From a virus, in IMG/VR virus record IMGVR_UViG_3300017917_002466, positions 62,001-126,000 of that record: a stretch of DNA of 64,000 nucleotides; one strand, written 5' to 3'. Position 1 is the first letter of the stretch; each line of letters opens with the position of its first letter. The notes below the pieces were generated by a model. That model had not been told where the DNA came from and searched no databases. It saw only the letters and a program-made list of their open reading frames with translations. The translations under genes were made by a program, and so were the position numbers. Positions 38,851-46,284 of the stretch are shown here, piece by piece.

Positions 38851-40134
38851 ATGAATTTCAGTAATCATTATTTTAGAGAAGAACAAGTTAATGAAAAATT
38901 AAGTGATATTATTAGTAAAGGGCCAACTGGTGCAATTAAAGCAGTTACTCAAAGAGCCGGTCAGGGTGCTCTTAATGTTTTAAGAGGCGCGACTGGTAGA
39001 ATGAAGACTGCTGTTTTTGAACCAGGTTGGTTAAAAGTTCTTAGACCAACTAATCAAGCAAATTATAAGAAATCTATTGATATTTACTCTAATTGGAAAA
39101 ATAAAAAAACTAAGCTAGGTCCTAAGCAAAACTTTTCAGTTGTTGATGTTAAAAATGGTAAACTTGGAACATATAGTAAAGATGATTTTATTGATTTACT
39201 TGGAAGATATGATGCAAAAGTTAAATCAACTGAAATTAATATGGATGCAAATATCCCCCCAAGAATTACTGTCTATATGTTAAGTAATAAAGGAAAAGTT
39301 ATTTTCTTTGATTTACCAGTTGGTGAAGATGGTAAGAAAAGATATTATGCAATGGGATTAGATAATAAAGCAGAACGTGCATTTACATTAATTCACGGAA
39401 TGCGTTTTGAAGATTTTATTATGGACCCAAGCGAAGAAGCCGACACAGGAGACAAAGAAGAACCAAAGACTGCCGCAAAAAGAGGAACTTTAAAATTCAA
39501 ATATGAAGTTCCACCAGATCAATATAAAAAGCTTATTCCAAAAGCCCCGATTAAGTTAGCAGCTTCTTATGAATATCCAAGCCTTCTTGATATTTTTGAA
39601 GAAGACGTTTTACATGAGAAAGCATTAGAAGTTGATGGAAAGAAAGCCGTTATGACAAAGAACGGAGAATGGTATAGACTTACTGCAAAAGGTAAAAAAC
39701 CATATAATACGCCTATTAGTACTTTCAAAGATAATCTTATAGCAGTTAATTCAAAAGGTGAACCAGATGAAGCACTTCAAGGTGAACTTGATAAAGAAAT
39801 AGCAAAGTATAAAGAAGCCGAGGGAGATCGGGGAACAGAAGATAAGAAAGATACTACTGTTGGAAATGAAGAAGGCTCTCTTTATGCAGATTTAAAAGAT
39901 GAAATTGATATAAATAATCCACCTTCCAAAGTTAAACCAAGTCAAATAACTAAAAATGGTTGGAGATTTATGCTTAAAAATGGTGGAATAGTTTTCATTT
40001 ATCAAACCACCGACGATAAGAATATGATAGGTTTTGACGATAAGGCAAAAAAAGTTGTTGATGCAAAAGACCTTATTAATAAATATAAGCTAAAAATTTC
40101 AAAAGAAACCCCAGAAACAGAATCACCGGAGTAA
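38851..40134 (+). CDS. late protein of unknown function, related at its ends to the preceding one
   Basis: 427 aa. Shares the N-terminal HY--E---EKLSD block with the 37849 product; contains repeated units of the form WY/RFML-KNG-----DDKN-IGFDDKA (near residues 270 and 375), similar to the YLIDMGDGKNASIGFKDK unit of the preceding protein. Acidic linkers. TGGAGTAAG ribosome site. Probably a paralogue made by duplication. Confidence 0.75.
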   Translation: MNFSNHYFREEQVNEKLSDIISKGPTGAIKAVTQRAGQGALNVLRGATGRMKTAVFEPGWLKVLRPTNQANYKKSIDIYSNWKNKKTKLGPKQNFSVVDVKNGKLGTYSKDDFIDLLGRYDAKVKSTEINMDANIPPRITVYMLSNKGKVIFFDLPVGEDGKKRYYAMGLDNKAERAFTLIHGMRFEDFIMDPSEEADTGDKEEPKTAAKRGTLKFKYEVPPDQYKKLIPKAPIKLAASYEYPSLLDIFEEDVLHEKALEVDGKKAVMTKNGEWYRLTAKGKKPYNTPISTFKDNLIAVNSKGEPDEALQGELDKEIAKYKEAEGDRGTEDKKDTTVGNEEGSLYADLKDEIDINNPPSKVKPSQITKNGWRFMLKNGGIVFIYQTTDDKNMIGFDDKAKKVVDAKDLINKYKLKISKETPETESPE

Positions 40135-40137
40135 AAT

Positions 40138-40497
40138 ATGGAAAACAATTGGAGAAATAACTATTACAATAAGGCCAACGATCTTTTTGAAAGATTGATG
40201 GATGAACAACCAGAAGATGCTCCGGCCGAAGTTCCAGAAGCTGGTACTGAAGAAGTTCCTGCCGAGGAAACTACTCCAAAGGAAGAAGAAAAAGGCAAAG
40301 ATAGTAAAATTGAAATATATTACAACAATCTTAATAAAGAGACTCAAGATGTTCTTATGAATGCATTGAGAGAATCTCTTAATGCAACTGAAGATGATAA
40401 AATTACTACTGAAAAAATTGAAGAAACATTATCAAAAACTCCATTAGTAACTTTAATAGCAGATGAACTTGTAAGAAAACTTAAAATAGAGGTTTAA
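40138..40497 (+). CDS. acidic protein of unknown function
   Basis: 119 aa. Short N-terminal helix (NNWRNNYYNKANDLFERLM), a Glu/Pro-rich linker, then a helical C-terminal domain. ATG 3 bases after the previous stop; GGAGT upstream. Similar composition to the 23784 product. Confidence 0.7.
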   Translation: MENNWRNNYYNKANDLFERLMDEQPEDAPAEVPEAGTEEVPAEETTPKEEEKGKDSKIEIYYNNLNKETQDVLMNALRESLNATEDDKITTEKIEETLSKTPLVTLIADELVRKLKIEV

Positions 40498-40502
40498 GAA
40501 AT

Positions 40503-41006
40503 ATGTCATTAACTAAAGTTCACTCAGATGATAAATACGATTATTATTTAAGTCCAGCTTTTGGAAATAATCAAGCTTTATATAATATTGTTCCAAAAGG
40601 ATCGAAACCCCCAACAGGTGGTTATAGAAATATGCAATACATAGAAAACATTAAACATGCTAAATTTCCAGAAAGATATCAACCAACATCTCATGGAATG
40701 TCTAATTTATATACAAAAAAGGAGAATAAAATGTCAGAAAATAAAATAAAAAATACATATATGGATAAAGCTAATTATATTCTTGCTAAAGAAGATTATG
40801 AAATGGATGATGAAAACGATATTGGCGTCGAAACCGCTAAGTCAATTCTTTCAACATACATTGATAGATGTGTAGAAGAAGGCACTAAAGAACTAGGTGA
40901 CGAGTATGGTTTGGACGATGTAGAAGGAAGTTATGAGATTGTCCAAGGAGAGATTGAGAGAATCGCTGGACAGCTTCAGAATTATTTGAAGAAGGGAGTT
41001 CAATAA
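40503..41006 (+). CDS. protein of unknown function
   Basis: 167 aa. N-terminal half beta-like (DDKYDYYLSPAFGNNQALYNIVPKG), then an internal ATG with a GGAG site (near 40731) that could start a 91-aa shorter form: NTYMDKANYILAKEDYEMDDEND... Helical acidic C-terminus. Last gene of the late block. Confidence 0.65.
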   Translation: MSLTKVHSDDKYDYYLSPAFGNNQALYNIVPKGSKPPTGGYRNMQYIENIKHAKFPERYQPTSHGMSNLYTKKENKMSENKIKNTYMDKANYILAKEDYEMDDENDIGVETAKSILSTYIDRCVEEGTKELGDEYGLDDVEGSYEIVQGEIERIAGQLQNYLKKGVQ

Positions 41007-41009
41007 GAC

Positions 41010-41038
41010 TTGACATCTTTCCGGTAAAATGATATAAT
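41010..41038 (+). promoter_or_regulatory. sigma70-type promoter for hsp20
   Basis: TTGACA 41010-41015, 17-bp spacer, perfect TATAAT 41033-41038 with TG at 41030-41031. A late octamer TATAAATA lies just downstream at 41042-41049, so the gene can be read by both systems. Confidence 0.87.
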
Positions 41039-41041
41039 TTG

Positions 41042-41135
41042 TATAAATAGATTTTAGAGAAGGTTCACAGGCGGAACCTTAACCGAGGCATCTTAGGAGC
41101 CTCACAAACATAATAACCATTTAAGGAGGTTAAGT
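41042..41135 (+). promoter_or_regulatory. late promoter and structured leader of hsp20
   Basis: TATAAATA 41042-41049. The leader holds AAGGTT...AACCTT and GAGGC...GCCTC hairpins. Its segment TTCACAGGCGGAAC (41064-41077) is perfectly complementary to 41579-41592 just after the gene. Confidence 0.7.
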
Positions 41136-41570
41136 ATGAACTACCTAACAACTCGCTCGCATGATTTACCATCACTTTTTAACGACCTATTTTTCAGAGA
41201 CTTTTTTGGCGATGATTTTTTTAGCCCGCTTCCTGCATTGAAGAAAATTGATTATCCTGTTGACATTTATGAAACGGAAGAAGGCTTGAATCTTGATATT
41301 GCCGCTGTTGGACTTGATAAGCCAGATGTGAAAATAGACATTAAGGATGATGTTCTTACTATTTCACACGCAAAAGAAGCCTCTACTGAAAAAGAAGGGA
41401 AGTATGCCTATCGTGGCATCACCCAGAAATCTTTCAAGTTGGCTTGGCGTATCAATGAGAAGTTTGATTTAACAAAGACCAAAGCTTCTCTTGAAAAGGG
41501 ACTTTTGAAAATCACTATTCCTGTGGCACCTGAAAAGAAAGCCAAAGAAATAGAAGTTCAGATTCAATAA
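41136..41570 (+). CDS. hsp20: Hsp20 small heat-shock protein
   Basis: 144 aa alpha-crystallin-domain chaperone that keeps unfolding proteins soluble. N-terminal DLPSLFNDLFFRDFF; domain core PVDIYETEEGLNLDIAAVGLDKPDVKIDIKDDVLTIS; C-terminal LEKGLLKITIPV plus the K-IEVQIQ tail. AAGGAGG upstream. Similar genes are known in cyanophages. The 5' and 3' flanks can pair with each other over 14 bases. Confidence 0.9.
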   Translation: MNYLTTRSHDLPSLFNDLFFRDFFGDDFFSPLPALKKIDYPVDIYETEEGLNLDIAAVGLDKPDVKIDIKDDVLTISHAKEASTEKEGKYAYRGITQKSFKLAWRINEKFDLTKTKASLEKGLLKITIPVAPEKKAKEIEVQIQ

Positions 41571-41578
41571 ATTGTACT

Positions 41579-41599
41579 GTTCCGCCTGTGAATTTTTTT
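41579..41599 (+). terminator. 3' arm plus T7 run after hsp20, complementary to the hsp20 leader
   Basis: GTTCCGCCTGTGAA (41579-41592) followed by TTTTTTT. It lacks a local 5' arm; the only matching arm is in the leader 500 bases upstream. It looks like a terminator hairpin split by the hsp20 gene. Confidence 0.6.
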
Positions 41600-41611
41600 G
41601 AAAAAAAGACC

Positions 41612-41640
41612 TTGACAGACTCGTTGAAAGAATATATTAG
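41612..41640 (+). promoter_or_regulatory. sigma70-type promoter for the R-element array
   Basis: TTGACA 41612-41617; TATATT at 41633-41638 (15-bp spacer) or TATTAG at 41635 (17 bp). The first R-element begins about 40 bases downstream. Confidence 0.7.
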
Positions 41641-41679
41641 ATGCATAGATGAAAAAGTTCTTTGACAAATGATTCCAGA

Positions 41680-41815
41680 AGAGTAGGTTCTGCAATCAAA
41701 ATAATACTTAAAGGAAGTCCCAATGTCATAGCCGGGGACACAAAATAATCGGTTGTGGTGGACTTTTATTAATTGAGAAAGTTAGTTCTAAAAGAAATAA
41801 TCTGACTACTCTGGG
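41680..41815 (+). ncRNA. R-element copy R0
   Basis: Closing stem AGAGTAG (41680-41686) with CTACTCT (41806-41812); loop block GTTCTGCAATCAAAA. The interior carries GTCCC...GGGAC and further A/U-rich hairpins. A CTTTGACAAA string precedes it. Non-coding. Confidence 0.7.
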
Positions 41816-41836
41816 AATTACTAAATTATGGCTTAA

Positions 41837-41969
41837 AGGATGGGTTCGGCAAACCAAAATAGCCCGAAAGGGCATCAAGGTAGCCGTCAATAAAAGGCGG
41901 CGGAGAGGAAGTTAAACTTGCAAAGGCTTCCCTCTCTAAAATAAAAAAGAAACCTTTCTAACATCCTGT
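41837..41969 (+). ncRNA. R-element copy R3
   Basis: Closing stem AGGATG (41837-41842) with CATCCT (41962-41967), followed by GT. Loop block GGTTCGGCAAACCAAAA. Interior hairpins GCCC-GAAA-GGGC, GCCG...CGGC and GAGAGG...CCTCTC. Confidence 0.75.
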
Positions 41970-41996
41970 AGCTTATTCTTTGACAAACGCATCTAA

Positions 41997-42134
41997 AGGA
42001 TGAATTCGGCAACCAAATTTGATGCGAAAGCATCACTATAACAGGTTATAAGCTGCGACACCGAAAGGTGACCAGATACTAACCAAGGTTTTTTGGAGAC
42101 TTTTCCCTAAATAAAAATCTTTCAAGCATCCTGT
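41997..42134 (+). ncRNA. R-element copy R4
   Basis: Closing stem AGGATG (41997-42002) with CATCCT (42127-42132), then GTG. Loop block ATTCGGCAACCAAAT. Interior hairpins GATGC-GAAA-GCATC and CACC-GAAA-GGTG. CTTTGACAAA precedes it. Confidence 0.75.
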
Positions 42135-42152
42135 GATGTTTTCAAAAAGACC

Positions 42153-42181
42153 TTGACAAACTTGTGAGAAGATATTATATT
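42153..42181 (+). promoter_or_regulatory. sigma70-type promoter inside the R-element array
   Basis: TTGACA 42153-42158, 17-bp spacer, TATATT 42176-42181. Would transcribe R5-R7 and the Ro-like gene. Confidence 0.83.
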
Positions 42182-42230
42182 AAGAAAGAGGGCAGAAAAT
42201 TTCGGTAAAATGATATATACATATTCGGGA

Positions 42231-42321
42231 AGGATAGATTCAGCAAACTAAAAGGAAAATAGCTCGCAAGAGCTTATTTGGTTCAAATCCAAAAACGTCG
42301 CAAGACGAAAAACTATCCTGT
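42231..42321 (+). ncRNA. R-element copy R5
   Basis: Closing stem AGGATAG (42231-42237) with CTATCCT (42313-42319), then GTG. Loop block ATTCAGCAAACTAAAA. The interior has AGCTC-GCAA-GAGCT, a T-arm-like TTTGGTTCAAATCCAAA and CGTC-GCAA-GACG. Confidence 0.75.
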
Positions 42322-42342
42322 GACCTACAAGATAATAAATGA

Positions 42343-42401
42343 AGGGTGAGTTCAGCAACTCAAAAACAAACAACTCATAATTGTTAAAAAGTTCACCCTG
42401 T
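42343..42401 (+). ncRNA. R-element copy R6
   Basis: Closing stem AGGGTGA (42343-42349) with TCACCCT (42393-42399), then GT. Loop block GTTCAGCAACTCAAAA. Short interior. Confidence 0.75.
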
Positions 42402-42435
42402 TTTTTCTACAGTTCGGATTGAAAGAAAGTTTTGA

Positions 42436-42486
42436 AGGTTGGATTCCGCAATTAAAATCCATAATTAGGAAAAAAGACCAACCTGT
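42436..42486 (+). ncRNA. R-element copy R7
   Basis: Closing stem AGGTTGG (42436-42442) with CCAACCT (42478-42484), then GT. Loop block ATTCCGCAATTAAAA. Shortest copy, 28 bases before the Ro-like start codon. Confidence 0.75.
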
Positions 42487-42513
42487 AACCTTTAATGTTT
42501 AGGAGGCCCGCAA

Positions 42514-43986
42514 ATGGCTAAGACTCGCACGAACGAAGGCGCAATTCAGTACGACCACTCTCTCGACCACGCAGTTGAGTTCTTCTCAAAGGCCGGTTCA
42601 ATTTATTCCAAGAAGGCAAAGGGCAAGCGCCCATTCTACGGCAACGAGCAGTCCGCTCTTGAGCTTTTCAAGGCCGTCTGGTGCTCAGGTAACCACGAAA
42701 TGGCTATGAAGCTTATGTTCTGGCTTCGTGACTGCCGTGGTGGAGCAGGAAACCGTTCCGCTTTCCGTGATTGTTTGAAGTGGGTTACTGAGACTGACCC
42801 GCGCTGGGTTAAGGCCAACATTGGTCTTGTTCCTGAGCTTGGTCGTTGGGACGACCTTCGTGTTCTTAACGGAACTGATGCTGAGGCCGTTGCGACTAAG
42901 ATTTGGGCTGAGGCAGTTGCCAAGAAGGACGGTCTTGCCTGTAAGTGGGCTGACCGTTCAGACACCAACATTCTTCGTGAGCTTCGTAAGGCGAAGATTG
43001 TCAAGGACATTGGCGAATTCCGTCGTCTTCTTGCGGCTGGCCGTAAGAACATTGTTGAGCGTGCAATGTGTTCAGACCGTTGGAACGAGATTGAGTATCC
43101 TCACGTTCCTTCTGTTGCAATGAGCCGTTACACCAAGGCTTTCAACAAGCACGACGAAGCCCGCTTCTCCAAGTTCAAGGAGAAGGTTCAGAAGGGTGAG
43201 GCTAAGATCAATGCAAGCGTATTGTTCCCTCACGACCTTGTTCGTACCTTGAAGGCTGATGGAGACTGTGAGATTGCAGATGCACAGTTCAATGCAATGC
43301 CAAACTGGGTCGGTGATAGCAAGCTTCGTATCATCACTCTTTGTGACTCTTCGGGTTCAATGGGTTGTGATATTGGTGGAAGCGTACAGGCAATTGATGT
43401 TTCAACTTCATTGTCATTGTACTGCTCAGACCGTATTCCAAAGGATTCTCCGTTCCACCGTAAGTTCATCCAGTTTGAGTCTGAGTCCAAGTTGACTGAC
43501 TGGGCTGGTATGACTTTCTCCGAGGCTTATGGCTACGGTAAGAAGGTAACTTCTCGTCGTCGTGGATTCGGATATGGTCAGGGAATCTTTGATGGTGCTT
43601 GTGGTGGTACTCGTATTGACACTGCACTTGATATGTTGCTCAACCACGCCAAGATGTTCAAGGCTACGAATGAGCAGGTTCCGAATATGATTCTTATTAT
43701 CTCTGATATGCAGTTCCACGGCGTACCAGATGGAACCAACGGCAAGACTGTTGTTGAGCATTGCCTTGAGAAGTGGGAAAAGGCCGGATACACTCGTCCA
43801 AAGATTGTTTACTGGAACCTTTCTGGTTATGCCGGTTCACCAGCAACAGTCACTCACAAGGACGTTGGTATGGTTTCTGGATTCTCTCCGAGCATCCTTG
43901 AAGCCATTATGAAGGCCGAAGACTTCACTCCAATGGGTATTATGCTCAAGAAACTTGAGAAGTACAAGGTTGCTATCCCCCAGTAA
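42514..43986 (+). CDS. Ro60/TROVE-like (DUF2828) protein with a vWA domain
   Basis: 490 aa. The N-terminal two thirds are alpha-helical with the DUF2828/TROVE-type block LMFWLRDCRGGAGNRSAFRDCLKW ... LVPELGRWDDL, the region that forms the RNA-binding ring in Ro proteins. The C-terminal third is a von Willebrand A domain with MIDAS motif DSSGSMG near residue 278 and ISDMQF near residue 395. Ro proteins bind misfolded RNAs and Y RNAs, often with a nuclease. Directly preceded by six R-elements. Its GC content and codon use are clearly higher than in neighbouring genes. AGGAGG upstream; strong terminator downstream. Confidence 0.82.
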   Translation: MAKTRTNEGAIQYDHSLDHAVEFFSKAGSIYSKKAKGKRPFYGNEQSALELFKAVWCSGNHEMAMKLMFWLRDCRGGAGNRSAFRDCLKWVTETDPRWVKANIGLVPELGRWDDLRVLNGTDAEAVATKIWAEAVAKKDGLACKWADRSDTNILRELRKAKIVKDIGEFRRLLAAGRKNIVERAMCSDRWNEIEYPHVPSVAMSRYTKAFNKHDEARFSKFKEKVQKGEAKINASVLFPHDLVRTLKADGDCEIADAQFNAMPNWVGDSKLRIITLCDSSGSMGCDIGGSVQAIDVSTSLSLYCSDRIPKDSPFHRKFIQFESESKLTDWAGMTFSEAYGYGKKVTSRRRGFGYGQGIFDGACGGTRIDTALDMLLNHAKMFKATNEQVPNMILIISDMQFHGVPDGTNGKTVVEHCLEKWEKAGYTRPKIVYWNLSGYAGSPATVTHKDVGMVSGFSPSILEAIMKAEDFTPMGIMLKKLEKYKVAIPQ

Positions 43987-44002
43987 GCTGCAAGGCTTAG
44001 GG

Positions 44003-44040
44003 AAACGGTTTAACTCCCAAAAGGGGTTAAACCGTTTTTT
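44003..44040 (+). terminator. Rho-independent terminator after the Ro-like gene
   Basis: A stem of at least 12 bp (AAACGGTTTAAC pairing with GTTAAACCGTTT), short loop, then a T6 run. Confidence 0.93.
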
Positions 44041-44046
44041 AGTTTT

Positions 44047-44054
44047 TATAAATA
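44047..44054 (+). promoter_or_regulatory. late promoter TATAAATA
   Basis: Octamer 15 bases before the ATG at 44070; GGGTGA serves as the ribosome site. Confidence 0.7.
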
Positions 44055-44069
44055 CATCGGGTGAAAAAT

Positions 44070-44408
44070 ATGCAAACTGCTATCTTCATACTTTTATGTT
44101 TAGCAGTTCTTTTGATGTTTGCCATCTACGATAAAGTTTGTAAGAAAGAAGAACCAACTAAACCAGAAAACTTACAAGCTGGTCAAGGCAATCCAAAAGA
44201 ATTGGAAATTTTTCGCCAGGGTCTTCAGCAAGGCTGGATACATGTAAGTATTTCGTTATACAAAATGTGGAATGAACTTGAGATTTTGGATTTTGATACA
44301 CTTCAATCTAAGCTACAACAGACATTAGAATTACTTGCTAAAGACCCAAACGAACTAAATAAATGGGCCGAAAAGTTTAAGGAATATTTAAAGGAGCAAG
44401 GAAAGTGA
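44070..44408 (+). CDS. membrane-anchored protein of unknown function
   Basis: 112 aa. One N-terminal membrane helix (AIFILLCLAVLLMFAIY) and a helical acidic rest. A GTG 9 bases upstream is a possible alternative start but would sit too close to the late transcription start. Confidence 0.7.
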   Translation: MQTAIFILLCLAVLLMFAIYDKVCKKEEPTKPENLQAGQGNPKELEIFRQGLQQGWIHVSISLYKMWNELEILDFDTLQSKLQQTLELLAKDPNELNKWAEKFKEYLKEQGK

Positions 44409-44779
44409 CAATAAGAATCAAAAAGAGCTATAGAAAAGAAGAAGAAAGTTCTTTCAAAAAAGTACTTGTCAAACTATTCTCCGAAAAGATTCAAGATACA
44501 AACTTCGCCCAAAAGCTTTACGATTGCCTTTGCAATACTATCTGGTACAATAAAATAAACAAAGATATATACTCTTGTAGTTTTAGAACAGCCGGTGGAA
44601 TAGTTGCAGATTTAAGAAACAAAGGAGAAGATTACTCAGATTTCTTTTGCAATTCTTTCAGTGGTGAAGGAGCTTACCACAAAGAAATATATGAACCATT
44701 AAACCAATCAGGATACCAAGCGATTCAATATAAAAAATTTGATAATTTACAAAAATATAATTTTATAGGAAAACTATAA
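44405..44779 (+). CDS. protein of unknown function
   Basis: 124 aa, GTG start overlapping the previous stop (GTGA), with AAGGA upstream. Contains FRTAGGIVADLRNKGEDYSDFFCNSFSGEG, which suggests a compact alpha/beta domain. No family recognised. Confidence 0.7.
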   Translation: MTIRIKKSYRKEEESSFKKVLVKLFSEKIQDTNFAQKLYDCLCNTIWYNKINKDIYSCSFRTAGGIVADLRNKGEDYSDFFCNSFSGEGAYHKEIYEPLNQSGYQAIQYKKFDNLQKYNFIGKL

Positions 44780-45219
44780 TGAACTTAGCACTAACAATTA
44801 TTCTTACTCTTCTCATAGTTGGCTTATTCTTCCTTCTAAGATTTCTTTCAAAACTCATAACAGGTCTTGGACATCTACTTGAAAAGTTTGTAGAAATCAA
44901 CCAAGAGTTCTACGAAGGCCAAAAGAATATTGCTAAGAAAGACAGAGAAATTTTAGATGGAGTAGTTAAACAAACAGCCGAACTTAGCATTCTTAGAAGA
45001 TACTCTACCCAAATAAACCTCGCATCCAAAACTCTTACTGAAATAATCAAGAATCTTAGAGAAAGCCAGAAATCAATTAAAGAAGCCACAGAAGAACTTA
45101 CCGTAAGTAAGTCTATCGCATCTTCTCTTGCATTAGTTTCTAATAATATAAAGATATTAGATAAGATGAGTGGAGAGTTAAAAGGTTCTATTGAACACTT
45201 AAAGAAGGAGAAGAAATAA
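44779..45219 (+). CDS. membrane-anchored coiled-coil protein
   Basis: 146 aa. An N-terminal membrane helix (LTIILTLLIVGLFFLLRFL), then about 110 residues of heptad-rich coiled coil. ATG overlaps the previous stop by one base. A spanin- or tether-like role is possible but unsupported. Confidence 0.72.
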   Translation: MNLALTIILTLLIVGLFFLLRFLSKLITGLGHLLEKFVEINQEFYEGQKNIAKKDREILDGVVKQTAELSILRRYSTQINLASKTLTEIIKNLRESQKSIKEATEELTVSKSIASSLALVSNNIKILDKMSGELKGSIEHLKKEKK

Positions 45220-45488
45220 TGCCCACTAATACCTATTCGTGTCCAGAATGTAACTTTAAAGAAGAATATTTTGAAAGCTTCTCAATCGCAAAAGACCAAT
45301 GGCATCCCGAAGTCTGTCCCTGTTGCGGTAAAGGAAAATTAGAGAAAGTCTTTGATATGGTAGGTGGCCACGGTGGGTTCGATGTAGTTGGCGGTTTTGA
45401 TTATCAGTATGGCAAAAAAGCTTGGAAAAAGAATCTTAATGAATCTGATAAGGCAAAGGTTCTAACAGGTCAAAAAAATCCTTACTAG
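45219..45488 (+). CDS. FmdB-like zinc-ribbon protein
   Basis: 89 aa. YSCPECNFKEE ... CPCCGKGKLEKVF is the FmdB-type zinc ribbon; a Gly-rich tail follows. ATG overlaps the previous stop (TAATG). Confidence 0.72.
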   Translation: MPTNTYSCPECNFKEEYFESFSIAKDQWHPEVCPCCGKGKLEKVFDMVGGHGGFDVVGGFDYQYGKKAWKKNLNESDKAKVLTGQKNPY

Positions 45489-45489
45489 A

Positions 45490-45497
45490 TATAAATA
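45490..45497 (+). promoter_or_regulatory. TATAAATA octamer abutting the 45498 start
   Basis: The octamer ends one base before the ATG of the next gene. A T4-style start site would fall inside the coding region, so it may not serve that gene. Confidence 0.35.
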
Positions 45498-46043
45498 ATG
45501 TATAATTCATCATTACTTGGAAGACAAATCATCAATTCAGTTATTAGCGATGGATGTGATTTATCAACAGCTTTCAATCGTGTATTAGGTTATTTTGACC
45601 CCAACAAGGGAAGGAACTTCAGGTCAAGAATACTTGATTGTTCATACTCCCTTATGCTTTCCGAAAAAGATTCAATACTTTTCCATATTGACAAAACCAA
45701 AAATCTAACTGGTACAGTATCAAATAATAGGTTTGATATAATAGTCTATGAACCACCGCGCAATCAAAACTTCTACAAAGATGCACTCAACTCCTCAAAA
45801 GCCTTCTCCAATCTAGTCAAACAAGAAGGTATAGTAATCGTAAAGATGAATGATTTCAAGGAAAAGGGCTCTAATAGATTACAAGGTAGTTTTGAAGTGT
45901 GGGACGTTTTTTCAGATGCAGGATTTTATTTATTTGACAATATAGTTTATAACTTCTTTAAGCCTTCAAACACTTGTGAAGTTTATGATAGAGCCCAAAT
46001 AGTTCATATTTATTTTATGATATTCAAAAAGAAGGAGGATTAA
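45498..46043 (+). CDS. methyltransferase-fold-like protein
   Basis: 181 aa. Pattern RSRILDCSYSLML ... FDIIVYEPPRN ... FSNLVKQEGIVIVKMNDF ... IVHIYFMIFKKK matches the order of a SAM-dependent methyltransferase with EPP in place of the catalytic (D/N)PP(Y/F). It may be an inactive relative of DNA methylases. No Shine-Dalgarno sequence. Confidence 0.6.
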   Translation: MYNSSLLGRQIINSVISDGCDLSTAFNRVLGYFDPNKGRNFRSRILDCSYSLMLSEKDSILFHIDKTKNLTGTVSNNRFDIIVYEPPRNQNFYKDALNSSKAFSNLVKQEGIVIVKMNDFKEKGSNRLQGSFEVWDVFSDAGFYLFDNIVYNFFKPSNTCEVYDRAQIVHIYFMIFKKKED

Positions 46044-46045
46044 AA

Positions 46046-46204
46046 ATGAAGTGTAACTTTTGTCGAAAGGAATATACTTATGAAAGTGTTAGAAAGAAGT
46101 ATGGAACAGTTCATTTTGCAGAATACGGAGTTTGTTCAGAAGATTGTTATACAAAGCTTCTAACTGGTGAGCAACCAATTGAGGAACCAAAAGAAAATAA
46201 ATAA
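46046..46204 (+). CDS. 52-aa zinc-binding protein
   Basis: ATG with AAGGAGG upstream. CNFC and CSEDC pairs suggest one zinc. Last gene of the rightward block; it converges on the minus-strand tRNA. Confidence 0.7.
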   Translation: MKCNFCRKEYTYESVRKKYGTVHFAEYGVCSEDCYTKLLTGEQPIEEPKENK

Positions 46205-46205
46205 A

Positions 46206-46280
46206 ACGCCTGTAGCAGGGATCGAACCCGCGCAGACAGAAATTTAGAGTTTCCCGCTCTAGCCGCTGAGCTATACAGGC
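46206..46280 (-). tRNA. amber suppressor-type tRNA (anticodon CTA)
   Basis: Minus strand. Acceptor GCCTGTA/TACAGGC, D arm GCTC/GAGC, anticodon stem GGAAA/TTTCT with loop CTCTAAA, so anticodon CTA at positions 34-36, reading UAG. T arm GCGGGTTCGATCCCTGC, G73; no CCA encoded. All arms are intact. The amino acid cannot be read from sequence; G73 would allow Gln. It lies apart from the main array, at the 3' end of the leftward operon. Confidence 0.87.
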
Positions 46281-46284
46281 TTTT

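Noticed and set aside
41680-42486. Repeat array upstream of the Ro-like gene as a CRISPR
   Set aside because: The repeats are not identical, have internal pairing across variable interiors of 25-110 bases, irregular spacing and no cas genes.
42636-43793. Several long antisense and alternate frames within the Ro-like gene
   Set aside because: They arise because this gene is GC-richer and has few stops in other frames; none has a ribosome site or a recognisable motif.
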